From: Blastococcus sp. CT_GayMR20
GTDB lineage: Bacteria > Actinomycetota > Actinomycetes > Mycobacteriales > Geodermatophilaceae
Length of the DNA: 34,118 nucleotides
NCBI RefSeq assembly: GCF_004570345.1
Contig: NZ_SPQM01000045.1
Coordinates: forward strand, 1 to 34,118
Reading direction: 5' to 3'
Part shown: piece after piece, positions 25,272 through 32,435 of the stretch
How positions within the stretch are numbered: position 1 is the first letter of the stretch
Layout of the letters: each line of letters opens with the position of its first letter
Program-made: the position numbers and the translations under genes
Notes under the pieces: model-generated
Told to the model about the DNA's origin: nothing
The model's database searches: none
Seen by the model: only the letters and a program-made list of their open reading frames with translations

Positions 25272-25919
25272 TCACGCCGTCATGAACCCGCTCTCGTAGG
25301 CGGCGATGACGGCCTGGGTGCGGTCCCGCGCGCCCAGCTTGAGCAGCACGCTGCTGACGTGCGTCTTCACCGTCTCGCGGCTGAGGTACAGCTCGGTGGC
25401 GATCTCGGCGTTGGACAACCCGCCGGCGACCAGCCGCAGGACGTCGGCCTCGCGGCCGGTCAGCTCGGGCAGCGCACCCGCACCCCGTGCCCGCGACGGC
25501 GCGTGCGAGGCGATGAGCCGGCGGGTGATGTCCGGCAGCACCAGCGAGGTCCCCCGCGCGACGACCCGGATCGCGTCGACCAGCTCGTCGGGATCGGACC
25601 GCTTCAGCGCGAACCCGCTCGCCCCCGCCTGCAGCGACCGGTACAGGTAGTCGTCGTCCTCGAACGTGGTCAGGACCAGCACCCGCGGACGCTGCGGATC
25701 ACGGGCCACCAGCTCCGCGGTCGCCGCGATGCCGTCCATGTCGGGCATCCGCACGTCCATGAGGACGACGTCCGGATCGGTCCGCGACGCCTCCGCCAGC
25801 GCCTCGCGCCCTGTGCCGGCGTCACCCACCACGGTCAGGTCGGGCTCGCTCTCCAGGATCACCCGCAGCCCCGACCGCACGAGCACGTCGTCGTCGACGA
25901 GCAGCAACCGCAGCGTCAC
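25272..25919 (-). CDS. NarL/FixJ-type response regulator
   Basis: A 215-residue response regulator. The receiver domain has the acidic pocket VDDD (8-11) and the phosphoacceptor D55 (VLMDVRMPDMDG), with T and K later (LTTFEDDD, ALKRSDP). The C-terminal LuxR helix-turn-helix reads LTGREADVLRLVAGGLSNAE then LYLSRETVKTHVSSVLLKL. The GTG at 25919 overlaps the kinase stop by four bases (GTGA), fixing both start and partner. It should be phosphorylated by that kinase. The divergent ABC exporter is its most likely target, through the palindrome at 27252-27267. Confidence 0.93.
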   Translation of the reverse strand: MTLRLLLVDDDVLVRSGLRVILESEPDLTVVGDAGTGREALAEASRTDPDVVLMDVRMPDMDGIAATAELVARDPQRPRVLVLTTFEDDDYLYRSLQAGASGFALKRSDPDELVDAIRVVARGTSLVLPDITRRLIASHAPSRARGAGALPELTGREADVLRLVAGGLSNAEIATELYLSRETVKTHVSSVLLKLGARDRTQAVIAAYESGFMTA

Positions 25920-27193
25920 GCGGCGCCCGACAGCGGCAGGGTCGCGCACAGCTCGAAGCCGCCGGACGGCGAGGGCTCGGCGCTGAGCGTGCCGCCCGCG
26001 GCCGCCGCCCGCTCACGCAGGCCGGCCAGCCCGCGGCCGCCACCGGGCCCGGGCCGGCTGTCGAACTGCGAGGCCCGCTCGTTGCACACGCGGACGACGA
26101 GGGTGTCGCCGCTGCGGACCACCTGCGCGACAGTCAGCGGTGTCCCGGCATGGCGCAGCACGTTCGTCGTCCCCTCCTGGACCACCCGGTAGGCCAGCTC
26201 CTGCACCCCGGCGGGGACGTCGTCGACGTCGCCGTCCACCACGAGCGCGACCGGCAGGCCGCCGTCCCGGAGACCGGCGAGCAGGTCCTCGAGGTCGGCG
26301 AGCGAGGGCGCGGCGAACGGGGCCGGGTCGCGGCCGCCGTCCTCGGCGCGGAGCACGGCGAGCACCCGGTCGAGCTCGGCCAGGGCAGTGCGGGTGTTGG
26401 TCTCGATGTGCTCGAGGGCCTGGCGGGCGAAGTCGGACTGCACCGGCCGGTCGTCCTTCGGCGCCAGCGTGCGGCGCGCGGCGGTGGCCTGCAGCAGGCT
26501 CGCGGTCAGCGCGTGCCCGATCGTGTCGTGCAGGTCGCGGGCGAGCTTGTTGCGGTCGGCCAGCCGGCGGGAGCTGTGCTCCAGGGCGGCGATCCGCTGC
26601 TCGGGCGCGGCGCCGAGCAGTCGGGGCGCCACCGAGGCGGACAGCCTGACCAACAGGTCGAGCACCGCCACGGTCAGGACGACGACGAGGCCCATGAGCG
26701 CCAGCAGCGGAATGGCGGTGAGCGGATTCCATCGGACCCACCCCAGCGCGACGAAGGCGGCGCCGCCGAAGAACAGGGTGGCGAACGTGGCCAGCCCCAG
26801 GAGCCCGCGGGCGCCCAGCCAGCCCAGTGCCCGCCAGGTGTCGGCCGCGAACACCAGCCGCCGCAGTCGCCGGACGACGCCACGCTGGTCGCGCACCCGC
26901 TCGCCCTCGGGGATGTCGACGCCGAGCAGCTCGCGGGCCAGCCGGCGCTCCATGCCGGCGAACCCGCGGGTGACCCCCAGCACGAGCAGGATGAGCAGCA
27001 CGCCGACGCCGTAGATCACCGCGACCACCGACATGAGCAGCCCGGCGTACAGGGTGAGATACAGCGCGCCGAGCGGCAGCGACGCCAGTGCGTAGAGCGC
27101 CCGCCCGGGCCAACCGGGGCGGGCGGCGGCGAGCAGGGCGCGCACCTTGACGGCGAGCTCGGCGGTTGCGCGCGGGGCGGTCGTCGACGGCAT
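25916..27193 (-). CDS. membrane sensor histidine kinase (NarL-partner, DesK/LiaS-like)
   Basis: A 425-residue sensor kinase. The N-terminal half is a membrane sensor: two helices at about 32-75 (ALYALASLPLGALYLTLYAG onward), a cytoplasmic stretch with LLGVDIPEGERVRDQ, and two or three more helices around 120-190. The HisKA_3 domain has H222 in LARDLHDTIGHAL, followed by a GHKL ATPase with VVQEGTTNVLRHA and GGGRGLAGLRERAAAAGG. The ATG at 27193 has AGGA eight bases upstream; a longer start at 27328 would place the conserved palindrome inside the gene and is less likely. It is co-translated with its response regulator. Such kinases next to ABC-2 exporters often sense envelope stress or antibiotics. 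Confidence 0.9.
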   Translation of the reverse strand: MPSTTAPRATAELAVKVRALLAAARPGWPGRALYALASLPLGALYLTLYAGLLMSVVAVIYGVGVLLILLVLGVTRGFAGMERRLARELLGVDIPEGERVRDQRGVVRRLRRLVFAADTWRALGWLGARGLLGLATFATLFFGGAAFVALGWVRWNPLTAIPLLALMGLVVVLTVAVLDLLVRLSASVAPRLLGAAPEQRIAALEHSSRRLADRNKLARDLHDTIGHALTASLLQATAARRTLAPKDDRPVQSDFARQALEHIETNTRTALAELDRVLAVLRAEDGGRDPAPFAAPSLADLEDLLAGLRDGGLPVALVVDGDVDDVPAGVQELAYRVVQEGTTNVLRHAGTPLTVAQVVRSGDTLVVRVCNERASQFDSRPGPGGGRGLAGLRERAAAAGGTLSAEPSPSGGFELCATLPLSGAA

Positions 27194-27251
27194 GGGTCGA
27201 TCCTGACCGACGGACCGGCCGGCCGATTCCCCCGTCAGTGCGCTCTCCCCC

Positions 27252-27267
27252 TCCCCCACGTGGGGGA
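27252..27267. promoter_or_regulatory. 16-bp perfect palindrome, candidate response-regulator operator
   Basis: TCCCCCACGTGGGGGA is a perfect inverted repeat in the gap between the kinase gene and the divergent ABC transporter gene. Its position suits a regulator that controls both directions. The link to the adjacent NarL-type protein is inference from location. Confidence 0.5.
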
Positions 27268-27361
27268 CCGAAGTCGGCGCTGCGGGGTGATCCGCACGGG
27301 TCATCTCCCCCGACAGGCTCTGGGTCATGACCTTCTCCCTCTGCCGTTCTGGCCCCCGACC

Positions 27362-28300
27362 ATGATCGAGGTGCGCGGGCTGACCAAGCAGTACGGCGCC
27401 GTCCGCGCCGTCGACGACCTGACCTTCGACGTCGCGCCGGGCAAGGTGACCGGCTTCCTCGGGCCCAACGGCGCGGGCAAGTCGACCACGATGCGGATGA
27501 TCCTCGGCCTCGACCGGCCGACCTCCGGCACCGCGCTGGTGGGCGGCCGGCCGTTCGGTGCGCTCGGCGAGCCGCTGCGCGTGGCCGGTGCACTGCTCGA
27601 CGCGCAGGCGGTGCACCCTGGGCGCAGCGGTCGAGACCACCTGCGGGTGGCCGCCCGCACGCACGGCATCCCGCGGCGTCGGGTGGACGAGGTCGTCGAC
27701 CAGGTGGGGCTCGGCTCCGCGGCGAAGCGGCGGGTGCGGGGCTACTCCCTCGGCATGCGCCAGCGGCTCGGCATCGCGGCCGCGCTGCTGGGCGACCCCG
27801 CCGTCCTGCTGTTCGACGAGCCGATGAACGGGCTGGACCTCGACGGCGTCCGGTGGATCCGGCACCTAGTGCGCGAGCTGGCCGAGGAGGGGCGCACGGT
27901 GCTGCTGTCGAGCCACCTGATGAGCGAGATGGAGCAGACCGCCGACCACCTGGTGATCATCGGCCGCGGCCGGCTGATCGCCGACGCCTCGATGCAGGAG
28001 GTGATGCGCGGCGAGGGCGCGAGCCGGCGGGTGCGGGTGCGGACGCCGTCCACCGACGAGCTGGCCGGTGCGCTGCTGCGCCGGCGCCTGCGGGTGCATC
28101 CCACCGACGACGGTGACCTGCTGGTCGAGGGCGCGACGCCCGAGACCGTGGGCGACGTCGCGCTGGAGGTGGGCGTGGCGGTGCACCGGCTGGCCGAGGA
28201 GCACAGCTCGCTCGAGCAGGTCTACCTGGACCTCACCGGCGACAGCGTCCAGTACCGGGTGTCGACCACGCCCGACCTCGTCGGGCAGGTGCGGGCATGA
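27362..28300 (+). CDS. ABC-2 exporter ATP-binding protein
   Basis: A 312-residue ABC ATPase. Walker A is GPNGAGKS (34-41), the signature is YSLGMRQ (128-134), Walker B is LLFDEP (149-154) and the switch His is H185 (LSSHLMSEME). The C-terminal extension of about 90 residues, ending EHSSLEQVYLDLTGD, is typical of CcmA/drug-exporter-type ATPases of the bacitracin/daunorubicin kind. There is no Shine-Dalgarno before the ATG at 27362, so translation may start on a leaderless or weakly bound message. The stop overlaps the permease start (ATGA). With the permease it forms an exporter, and the divergent two-component system is its likely regulator. The substrate is unknown. Confidence 0.92.
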   Translation: MIEVRGLTKQYGAVRAVDDLTFDVAPGKVTGFLGPNGAGKSTTMRMILGLDRPTSGTALVGGRPFGALGEPLRVAGALLDAQAVHPGRSGRDHLRVAARTHGIPRRRVDEVVDQVGLGSAAKRRVRGYSLGMRQRLGIAAALLGDPAVLLFDEPMNGLDLDGVRWIRHLVRELAEEGRTVLLSSHLMSEMEQTADHLVIIGRGRLIADASMQEVMRGEGASRRVRVRTPSTDELAGALLRRRLRVHPTDDGDLLVEGATPETVGDVALEVGVAVHRLAEEHSSLEQVYLDLTGDSVQYRVSTTPDLVGQVRA

Positions 28301-29082
28301 CCGCCGTGGCTGTGCGGGTTCAGGAGCCGGGGACGCTGACCGTGTTCGGCCGTGCCGCGGCCGCCGAGTGGCTCCGGCTGCGGACCGTGCGGACGACGTG
28401 GCTGTGCCTGCTGGCCGCCACCGTCGCCATCGTGGGGCTGGGCGCCATCGCCGCGGCCGACGAGGCGATGGGGCCGGTGAGCCCGAGTAACCCGATCCCT
28501 TCGACGTTCGCCGGCGAGTTCGGGGTGATGCTGGGGCAGTTCCCCCTACTGGTGCTGGCGCTGCTCGCGGTCACGCAGGAGTACGCGAGCCGGGCGATCG
28601 GCCCGACCCTGCAGTGGTCGCCGCGCCGCGGGGTGCTGCTCGCCGCGCGGGTGGTCGTGCCGGTCGTGGTGGTCACGGGAGTCGGGGTTCTGCTCGCCCT
28701 GGTCGCCGACGTCCTTGCGTTGCTGATCGACCCCGACCTGACGCTGTCGCTCGCCGACGCGGCCGACAGCCTCGGCCGGATCGCCGCCGTGCTCGCCGCC
28801 GGGAGCGCGCTGGCGGTGGGTGTGGGTCTGCTGCTGCGGAGTACCGCCGGCGCGCTGGCGACGGTGTTCCTGCTGCAGCTCGTGCTGCCGTTCCTGCTGC
28901 CCGCGTTCGGTGTGCAGTGGATGGCCGACCTCGGGGAGCTGCTGCCGGGCTCGGGTGCGGTCTGGATGCTGCTCGGGGAGCCGGAAATGACGGCGGGTCA
29001 GGCGACGGCGCTGCTGGTCGGCTGGTCGGGGGCGGCGCTGGCGGCGGGCGGTTGGTCACTGCTGCGCCGGGACGCCGGATAG
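28297..29082 (+). CDS. ABC-2 family exporter permease
   Basis: A 261-residue membrane protein with about six transmembrane helices: TWLCLLAATVAIVGLGAIAA, a second helix in FPLLVLALLAVTQEY, then VVVPVVVVTGVGVLLALVAD, AVLAAGSALAVGVGLLL, ALATVFLLQLVLPFLLPAFG and ATALLVGWSGAALAAGGW. The motif VTQEYASRAIGPTLQWSPRRG is the usual ABC-2 block, where E-Y and the RR loop face the ATPase. It is translationally coupled to the ATPase by an ATGA overlap. Together they make a two-gene exporter. The gene ends 10 bases before a perfect terminator stem. Confidence 0.9.
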   Translation: MTAVAVRVQEPGTLTVFGRAAAAEWLRLRTVRTTWLCLLAATVAIVGLGAIAAADEAMGPVSPSNPIPSTFAGEFGVMLGQFPLLVLALLAVTQEYASRAIGPTLQWSPRRGVLLAARVVVPVVVVTGVGVLLALVADVLALLIDPDLTLSLADAADSLGRIAAVLAAGSALAVGVGLLLRSTAGALATVFLLQLVLPFLLPAFGVQWMADLGELLPGSGAVWMLLGEPEMTAGQATALLVGWSGAALAAGGWSLLRRDAG

Positions 29083-29092
29083 CTCCTGACGC

Positions 29093-29132
29093 GACAGCGC
29101 CCCCTCCCGGGCTTCGGGGAGGGGGCGCTGTC
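29093..29132. terminator. bidirectional terminator, 16-bp perfect stem
   Basis: GACAGCGCCCCCTCCC (29093-29108) and GGGAGGGGGCGCTGTC (29117-29132) form a perfect 16-bp stem with an 8-base loop containing CTTC. There is no T-run, as usual in actinobacteria. It lies between the convergent permease and 50-residue-protein genes. Confidence 0.9.
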
Positions 29133-29150
29133 GTGGGTCAGGCGGTGCGG

Positions 29151-29303
29151 TCAGTACTTCCGACCGGTCTGCCCGCCCTTCTGCTTGTTCTGGAAGTCCG
29201 CGATCATCTTCTTGATCTTGGCCTGGTTCTGCGGCTTGCGGGCTTCCTGGAGAACCTTCGCCGCGACGCCGGACGCGATGAGCTTCCTGAGCATGCCTGC
29301 CAT
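29151..29303 (-). CDS. 50-residue basic protein
   Basis: The ATG at 29303 has AAGGAGG six bases upstream, an excellent ribosome site. The product (MAGMLRKLIASGVAAKVLQE, then ARKPQNQAKIKKMIADFQN and a KGGQTGRKY tail) is basic and almost wholly helical, with an amphipathic N-terminal helix that could lie on a membrane. I recognise no family. It ends just after the terminator stem and stands alone. The size, ribosome site and Lys-rich composition, unusual in this GC-rich DNA, support a real gene. Confidence 0.72.
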   Translation of the reverse strand: MAGMLRKLIASGVAAKVLQEARKPQNQAKIKKMIADFQNKQKGGQTGRKY

Positions 29304-29414
29304 GTTCGCCTCCTTCTGTTCGATTGCTCGGGTGGGTGCCCACCGATCATGCCGATCAACCCCCGACCTCCCGACGGCACCCGGTCGGGTGCTCCTGCCG
29401 GGCTCGATGAGTGG

Positions 29415-30620
29415 TCAGACGAGCAGGGGCTGCGCGATCAGGATCTCCGTGCCGTCGGGGCGGAAGGTCCGCCATCGGCCGTCGGGATCTCGTTCGACTG
29501 AGAATCCGTGGTGCACCTTCGTATGGTGCCGCTCGCACAGCAGTGCCGAGTTCTCGAGCGAGGTCTCCCCGCCGAAGATCCAGTGCACCAGGTGGTGGAC
29601 GTCGCAGTAGTACTTCGGGGCGCCGCAGCCGGCGAACACGCAGGTCTCGTCGCGCAGCTCGACCGCCTTGCGCAGGTGCGGCGGCGACACCCGCTTCGTG
29701 CGGCCCATGTTCAGCGGCATGCCGTGCTCGTCGATCGTGATCGGGGTGATGCTGCCGTCGCAGGCGAGCATCCGCGCCTTCGCCGCCGAGACCAGGCTGC
29801 CGAAGGCTGTCGTGGCCGCGGCCGGCGCGGTGGCCGGATCGAACAGATCGTCCGCCGGGATGGTGACGACGACGTTCGGCTTGACCGTCCGCAGGAAGGG
29901 CAGGTTTCCGGAGGCGAGCTGATTGTCGGCCAGCTGCACGATCGCGTCGGCGGTCTGCTGGGCGCGTGAACGCTCGTCGCCCTTCGGCCGGTCGGCGTGC
30001 ACGACGGACTCGAGGGCGGTCTTCAGTTTCTCCCCGCCGACTGCGTCGAGCTGGCCACGCACGACCACGGTGCCGTCGGAGAGAGTCGAGAGGGTCAGCG
30101 ACCGGTCGTCGGTGGGGTCGGGCTCAGGGCCGTCGGGGTCGAGCCGGGACAGGTAGTGGTGCACCACCCGTGACAGCTGCTCGATCCGGTGCTCGGCTGC
30201 GACGGCGGCGAGAGTGCGGTCGATCTCGGCGAGGTCGATGCCCTGCTGGAACGCGGCCGCTCGCCGGCTCTCCTTGGCGACGGGCGCGACCACCGTGACC
30301 TGTTCCGCCGTCATGGCACCCTCGGCGAAGGCGGAGGCGAGTTCCGGCAGGTGGTCGAGAGCGCGTCCGTTGCGGACCAGCTGGCCCGCGGCGGCACTGC
30401 TGAGCCGGCCGTGGCCACGCAGCCACGACCGCATGGACTTCTGCCCGTCGTCCTCAGGCGCCTGCTGCAGTTCCGCCGTCCGGACGCGGCGGGTCAGCTG
30501 GGCGTCGATCCGGTTCCTCAGCTCGAGCAGCTGCCTGATCCCGTCGAGCTGCTGACGCGCGGTCAAGGCATGGACGTCTTCGGTGGCCAGAGCGTCGAGC
30601 GCGGACTGCAACTCGCCCAT
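29415..30620 (-). CDS. DUF222 / HNH endonuclease protein (13E12 family)
   Basis: A 401-residue protein of the actinobacterial 13E12/REP family: an N-terminal DUF222 helical domain (about 10-290) and a C-terminal HNH nuclease domain (about 326-372) with CVFAGCGAPKYYCDVHHL, then ENSALLCERHHTKVHH. The Cys pairs are the zinc or structural sites, and D-V-H-H with the later H-H are the catalytic and metal residues. These genes are multicopy in many actinobacteria and are thought to act as nucleases, sometimes as mobile or damage-related elements. The ATG at 30620 has GGGAGG five bases upstream. A near-consensus SOS box precedes it, so DNA damage probably induces it. Confidence 0.92.
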   Translation of the reverse strand: MGELQSALDALATEDVHALTARQQLDGIRQLLELRNRIDAQLTRRVRTAELQQAPEDDGQKSMRSWLRGHGRLSSAAAGQLVRNGRALDHLPELASAFAEGAMTAEQVTVVAPVAKESRRAAAFQQGIDLAEIDRTLAAVAAEHRIEQLSRVVHHYLSRLDPDGPEPDPTDDRSLTLSTLSDGTVVVRGQLDAVGGEKLKTALESVVHADRPKGDERSRAQQTADAIVQLADNQLASGNLPFLRTVKPNVVVTIPADDLFDPATAPAAATTAFGSLVSAAKARMLACDGSITPITIDEHGMPLNMGRTKRVSPPHLRKAVELRDETCVFAGCGAPKYYCDVHHLVHWIFGGETSLENSALLCERHHTKVHHGFSVERDPDGRWRTFRPDGTEILIAQPLLV

Positions 30621-30637
30621 GACCACCTCCCGACTAC

Positions 30638-30653
30638 TCGAACGCTTGTACGA
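30638..30653. promoter_or_regulatory. LexA (SOS) box
   Basis: TCGAACGCTTGTACGA matches the actinobacterial SOS box TCGAAC-N4-GTTCGA at 11 of 12 specified bases (GTACGA for GTTCGA). It lies 18 bases upstream of the DUF222/HNH start. It is nested inside a wider inverted repeat, CTACTC (30634-30639) and GAGTAG (30655-30660). LexA boxes are reported upstream of 13E12-family genes in Mycobacterium tuberculosis, which supports the reading. Confidence 0.75.
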
Positions 30654-30660
30654 AGAGTAG

Positions 30661-30971
30661 CCCTGCAAGCTGAGGCGCGCAGCACGAATCCCCAGGTCAG
30701 ACCGCCGTCCACAGATCTTCGTCTCGCCTGGACACGAACAGCCCGGACAGTCCTTCCTTCGAATCTCGGTGAGGCGCTCTCTCTGCTGCGGCGTGTCGAC
30801 CGTGGACTCTGCGTACCGCCACGCCGCCCTGACGAAGTAAGCATCCGGTTGCGCTCCGTCGCACGAGCCGAGAGGCGCCGGAGCTGTCGGCGACGTAGGT
30901 CGTGGTCGGCTCGCGAGTCGCCTTCCCCGCCCTACTCCCCCGGCGGCGTCCGAGGCGCCTGTCGGCCGGGA
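30661..30971. other. non-coding stretch
   Basis: Between the SOS-box promoter and the riboswitch promoter I see no gene, tRNA or clear repeat. Base composition is slightly lower in GC than the genes around it. Confidence 0.5.
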
Positions 30972-30999
30972 TGTGACCGGCCGGGGACGGTTCTAGCGT
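30972..30999 (+). promoter_or_regulatory. candidate promoter for the riboswitch-nlpC transcript
   Basis: TGTGAC (30972-30977) and TAGCGT (30994-30999) are spaced 16 bases apart; the second fits the housekeeping -10 pattern TANNNT. They lie about 57 bases before the riboswitch, a suitable distance. No other pair in the region looks better, but GC-rich promoters are hard to call by eye. Confidence 0.4.
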
Positions 31000-31055
31000 C
31001 GTCGCCGTCCGGTCGAGGCCCCGTCGTCACCGCACCTGGTGACACCCGCCCGGAC

Positions 31056-31191
31056 ACCGCCGAACCGGCACCGGACTCTTCCGGCGCCGGACCGGGGACC
31101 CACCGCAGTCATGGGGTGAAGCGTGGCCGGCTCCGCCGGTCGCGCCGGGCGATCTTCACGCCCGAACCCGTCAGCTAACTCGGTAGGCGGT
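31056..31191 (+). promoter_or_regulatory. c-di-AMP riboswitch (ydaO-yuaA type)
   Basis: The closing stem is ACCGCC (31056-31061) with GGCGGT (31186-31191), a perfect match. Inside lie the family's conserved blocks: GGGGACCCACCGC, then GGGGTGAAGC after CAT, and at the 3' side GAACCCGTCAGCTAACTCGG followed by TAGGC. The 3' block is the clearest mark of this class. Such switches bind cyclic di-AMP and usually turn off cell-wall hydrolase or ion-transport genes in actinobacteria. The next gene is an NlpC/P60 peptidase, the expected target. Expression should fall when c-di-AMP is high. Confidence 0.88.
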
Positions 31192-31219
31192 TGATGGAGA
31201 ACAGGAGAACCCGTCGTCC

Positions 31220-31750
31220 ATGACGACTACCCGCACGTCCACGTACCGCCGTCGTTCCATCCGCGGAGCAGCTCTCGCCCTGTTCACAGGGGCGGGGATC
31301 GCGCTCACTCCGGTGACGGCCTCGGCCGACGCCGGCGCTGCCGCACCCGCCGCATTGGCGCCGGTCGCCGTGGCGGCCGCGCCGGTCGCGGCCCCGAGCT
31401 CCGCCGCGCAGGTCGCCGTCGACACCGCACTCGCCCAGCAGGGCAAGCCTTACGCCTGGGGTGGGACGGGGCCGGGTGGCTACGACTGCTCGGGGCTCAC
31501 CTTCTCGGCCTACAAGGCAGCCGGTGTGTCCATCCCTCGCACCTCCAAGGCGCAGTCGACGGCGGGCGTGCCCGTCGCCAAGGCGAATCTGCAGCCGGGT
31601 GACCTGGTCTTCTACTACAGCCCGGTCGGCCACGTCGGCATGTACATCGGCAACGGGCTGATGGTGCACTCCTCCACCTACGGCAAGCCGGTGGCCGTCG
31701 TGCCCGTCGACTCGATGCGGGGGTACAACAGCGCGCGCCGCGTCGTCTGA
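31220..31750 (+). CDS. secreted NlpC/P60 cell-wall endopeptidase
   Basis: A 176-residue exported peptidase that cuts peptide bonds in peptidoglycan stems, typically D-Glu to diamino acid. The signal peptide has the basic start TTRTSTYRRRSIRG, the core AALALFTGAGIALTPV and an AXA-type cleavage near ASADAG. An Ala/Pro-rich linker leads to the NlpC/P60 domain with catalytic C90 (YDCSGLT), H138 (GHVGMYIG) and H150 (MVHSS). There is no LysM or SH3 wall-binding domain, so it is a minimal version. The ATG at 31220 has AGGAG 12 bases upstream, a rather long gap that may be shaped by the riboswitch. It is convergent with the NarL-type regulator gene. Confidence 0.93.
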   Translation: MTTTRTSTYRRRSIRGAALALFTGAGIALTPVTASADAGAAAPAALAPVAVAAAPVAAPSSAAQVAVDTALAQQGKPYAWGGTGPGGYDCSGLTFSAYKAAGVSIPRTSKAQSTAGVPVAKANLQPGDLVFYYSPVGHVGMYIGNGLMVHSSTYGKPVAVVPVDSMRGYNSARRVV

Positions 31751-31758
31751 GTTGCACG

Positions 31759-31790
31759 GTGTCCCGGCCGTCCTCAGGCGGCCGGGACAC
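31759..31790. terminator. bidirectional terminator, 12-bp perfect stem
   Basis: GTGTCCCGGCCG (31759-31770) and CGGCCGGGACAC (31779-31790) form a perfect stem with an 8-base loop. It sits between the convergent peptidase gene and the response-regulator gene, directly abutting the latter's stop codon. Confidence 0.88.
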
Positions 31791-32435
31791 TCAGGCGTCC
31801 GGTGCACCTAGCCCGGCATCCCGTGCCCGGGCCACCGCCTGCGCCCGGTCGTTCACGCCGAGCTTGGTGAAGATGCTCGACACGTGGTTGCGGACCGTCT
31901 TCTCCGACAGGTAGAGCCGGCGGGCGATCTCGGCGTTCGGCCGCCCTTCTGCCGCCAGCCGCAGCACCTCCCGCTCCCGCTCGGACAGCTGCGGCAACGG
32001 AGGGACGACGGCGTCGCTCCGTGCGGCGAAGAACCCGCGCACCCGCTCGGCGATGCCCGCGCCGTACACCGCCTGCCCGTCGGCGACCGCGCGCACCGCA
32101 CGCTCGATCTCCGCCTGGCCGGCACCCTTGAGCAGGTAGCCCCAGGCCCCGGCGCGGATCGCGGCGATCACCGTCTCGTCGCTCTCGATCATGGTCAGCA
32201 CGAGCACGCGGGTCTGCGGCGCGACCTCGGCCAGCCGCCGCGTCACCTCCACACCGGTCAGCCCGGGCATCTGCAGGTCGAGCAGTGCGACGTCCGGGTG
32301 GGTCTCCAGCACGGCGTCGACGGCGGACGGCCCGTCGGCGGCCTCGGCGACGACGTCCAGCCCGCTGTCCTGCAGCAGCACGCGCAGACCGGCGCGGAAG
32401 GCGGGGTGGTCGTCGGCGATCACGACGCGGGTCAC
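31791..32435 (-). CDS. NarL/FixJ-type response regulator
   Basis: A 214-residue response regulator. The receiver has D-D-H (8-10) and the phosphoacceptor D53 (ALLDLQMPGLTG), with LVLTMIESDE and LLKGAGQAE for the switch Thr and Lys. The C-terminal LuxR domain reads LSEREREVLRLAAEGRPNAE then LYLSEKTVRNHVSSIFTKLG. The GTG at 32435 overlaps the kinase stop by four bases (GTGA). The DNA target is unknown; no divergent target gene is visible here. Confidence 0.93.
   Translation of the reverse strand: MTRVVIADDHPAFRAGLRVLLQDSGLDVVAEAADGPSAVDAVLETHPDVALLDLQMPGLTGVEVTRRLAEVAPQTRVLVLTMIESDETVIAAIRAGAWGYLLKGAGQAEIERAVRAVADGQAVYGAGIAERVRGFFAARSDAVVPPLPQLSEREREVLRLAAEGRPNAEIARRLYLSEKTVRNHVSSIFTKLGVNDRAQAVARARDAGLGAPDA

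Noticed and set aside
25916..27328. Longer start for the first sensor kinase (ATG at 27328)
   Set aside because: The added 45 residues are low-complexity, the ribosome-site spacing is poor and the 16-bp palindrome would fall inside the gene.
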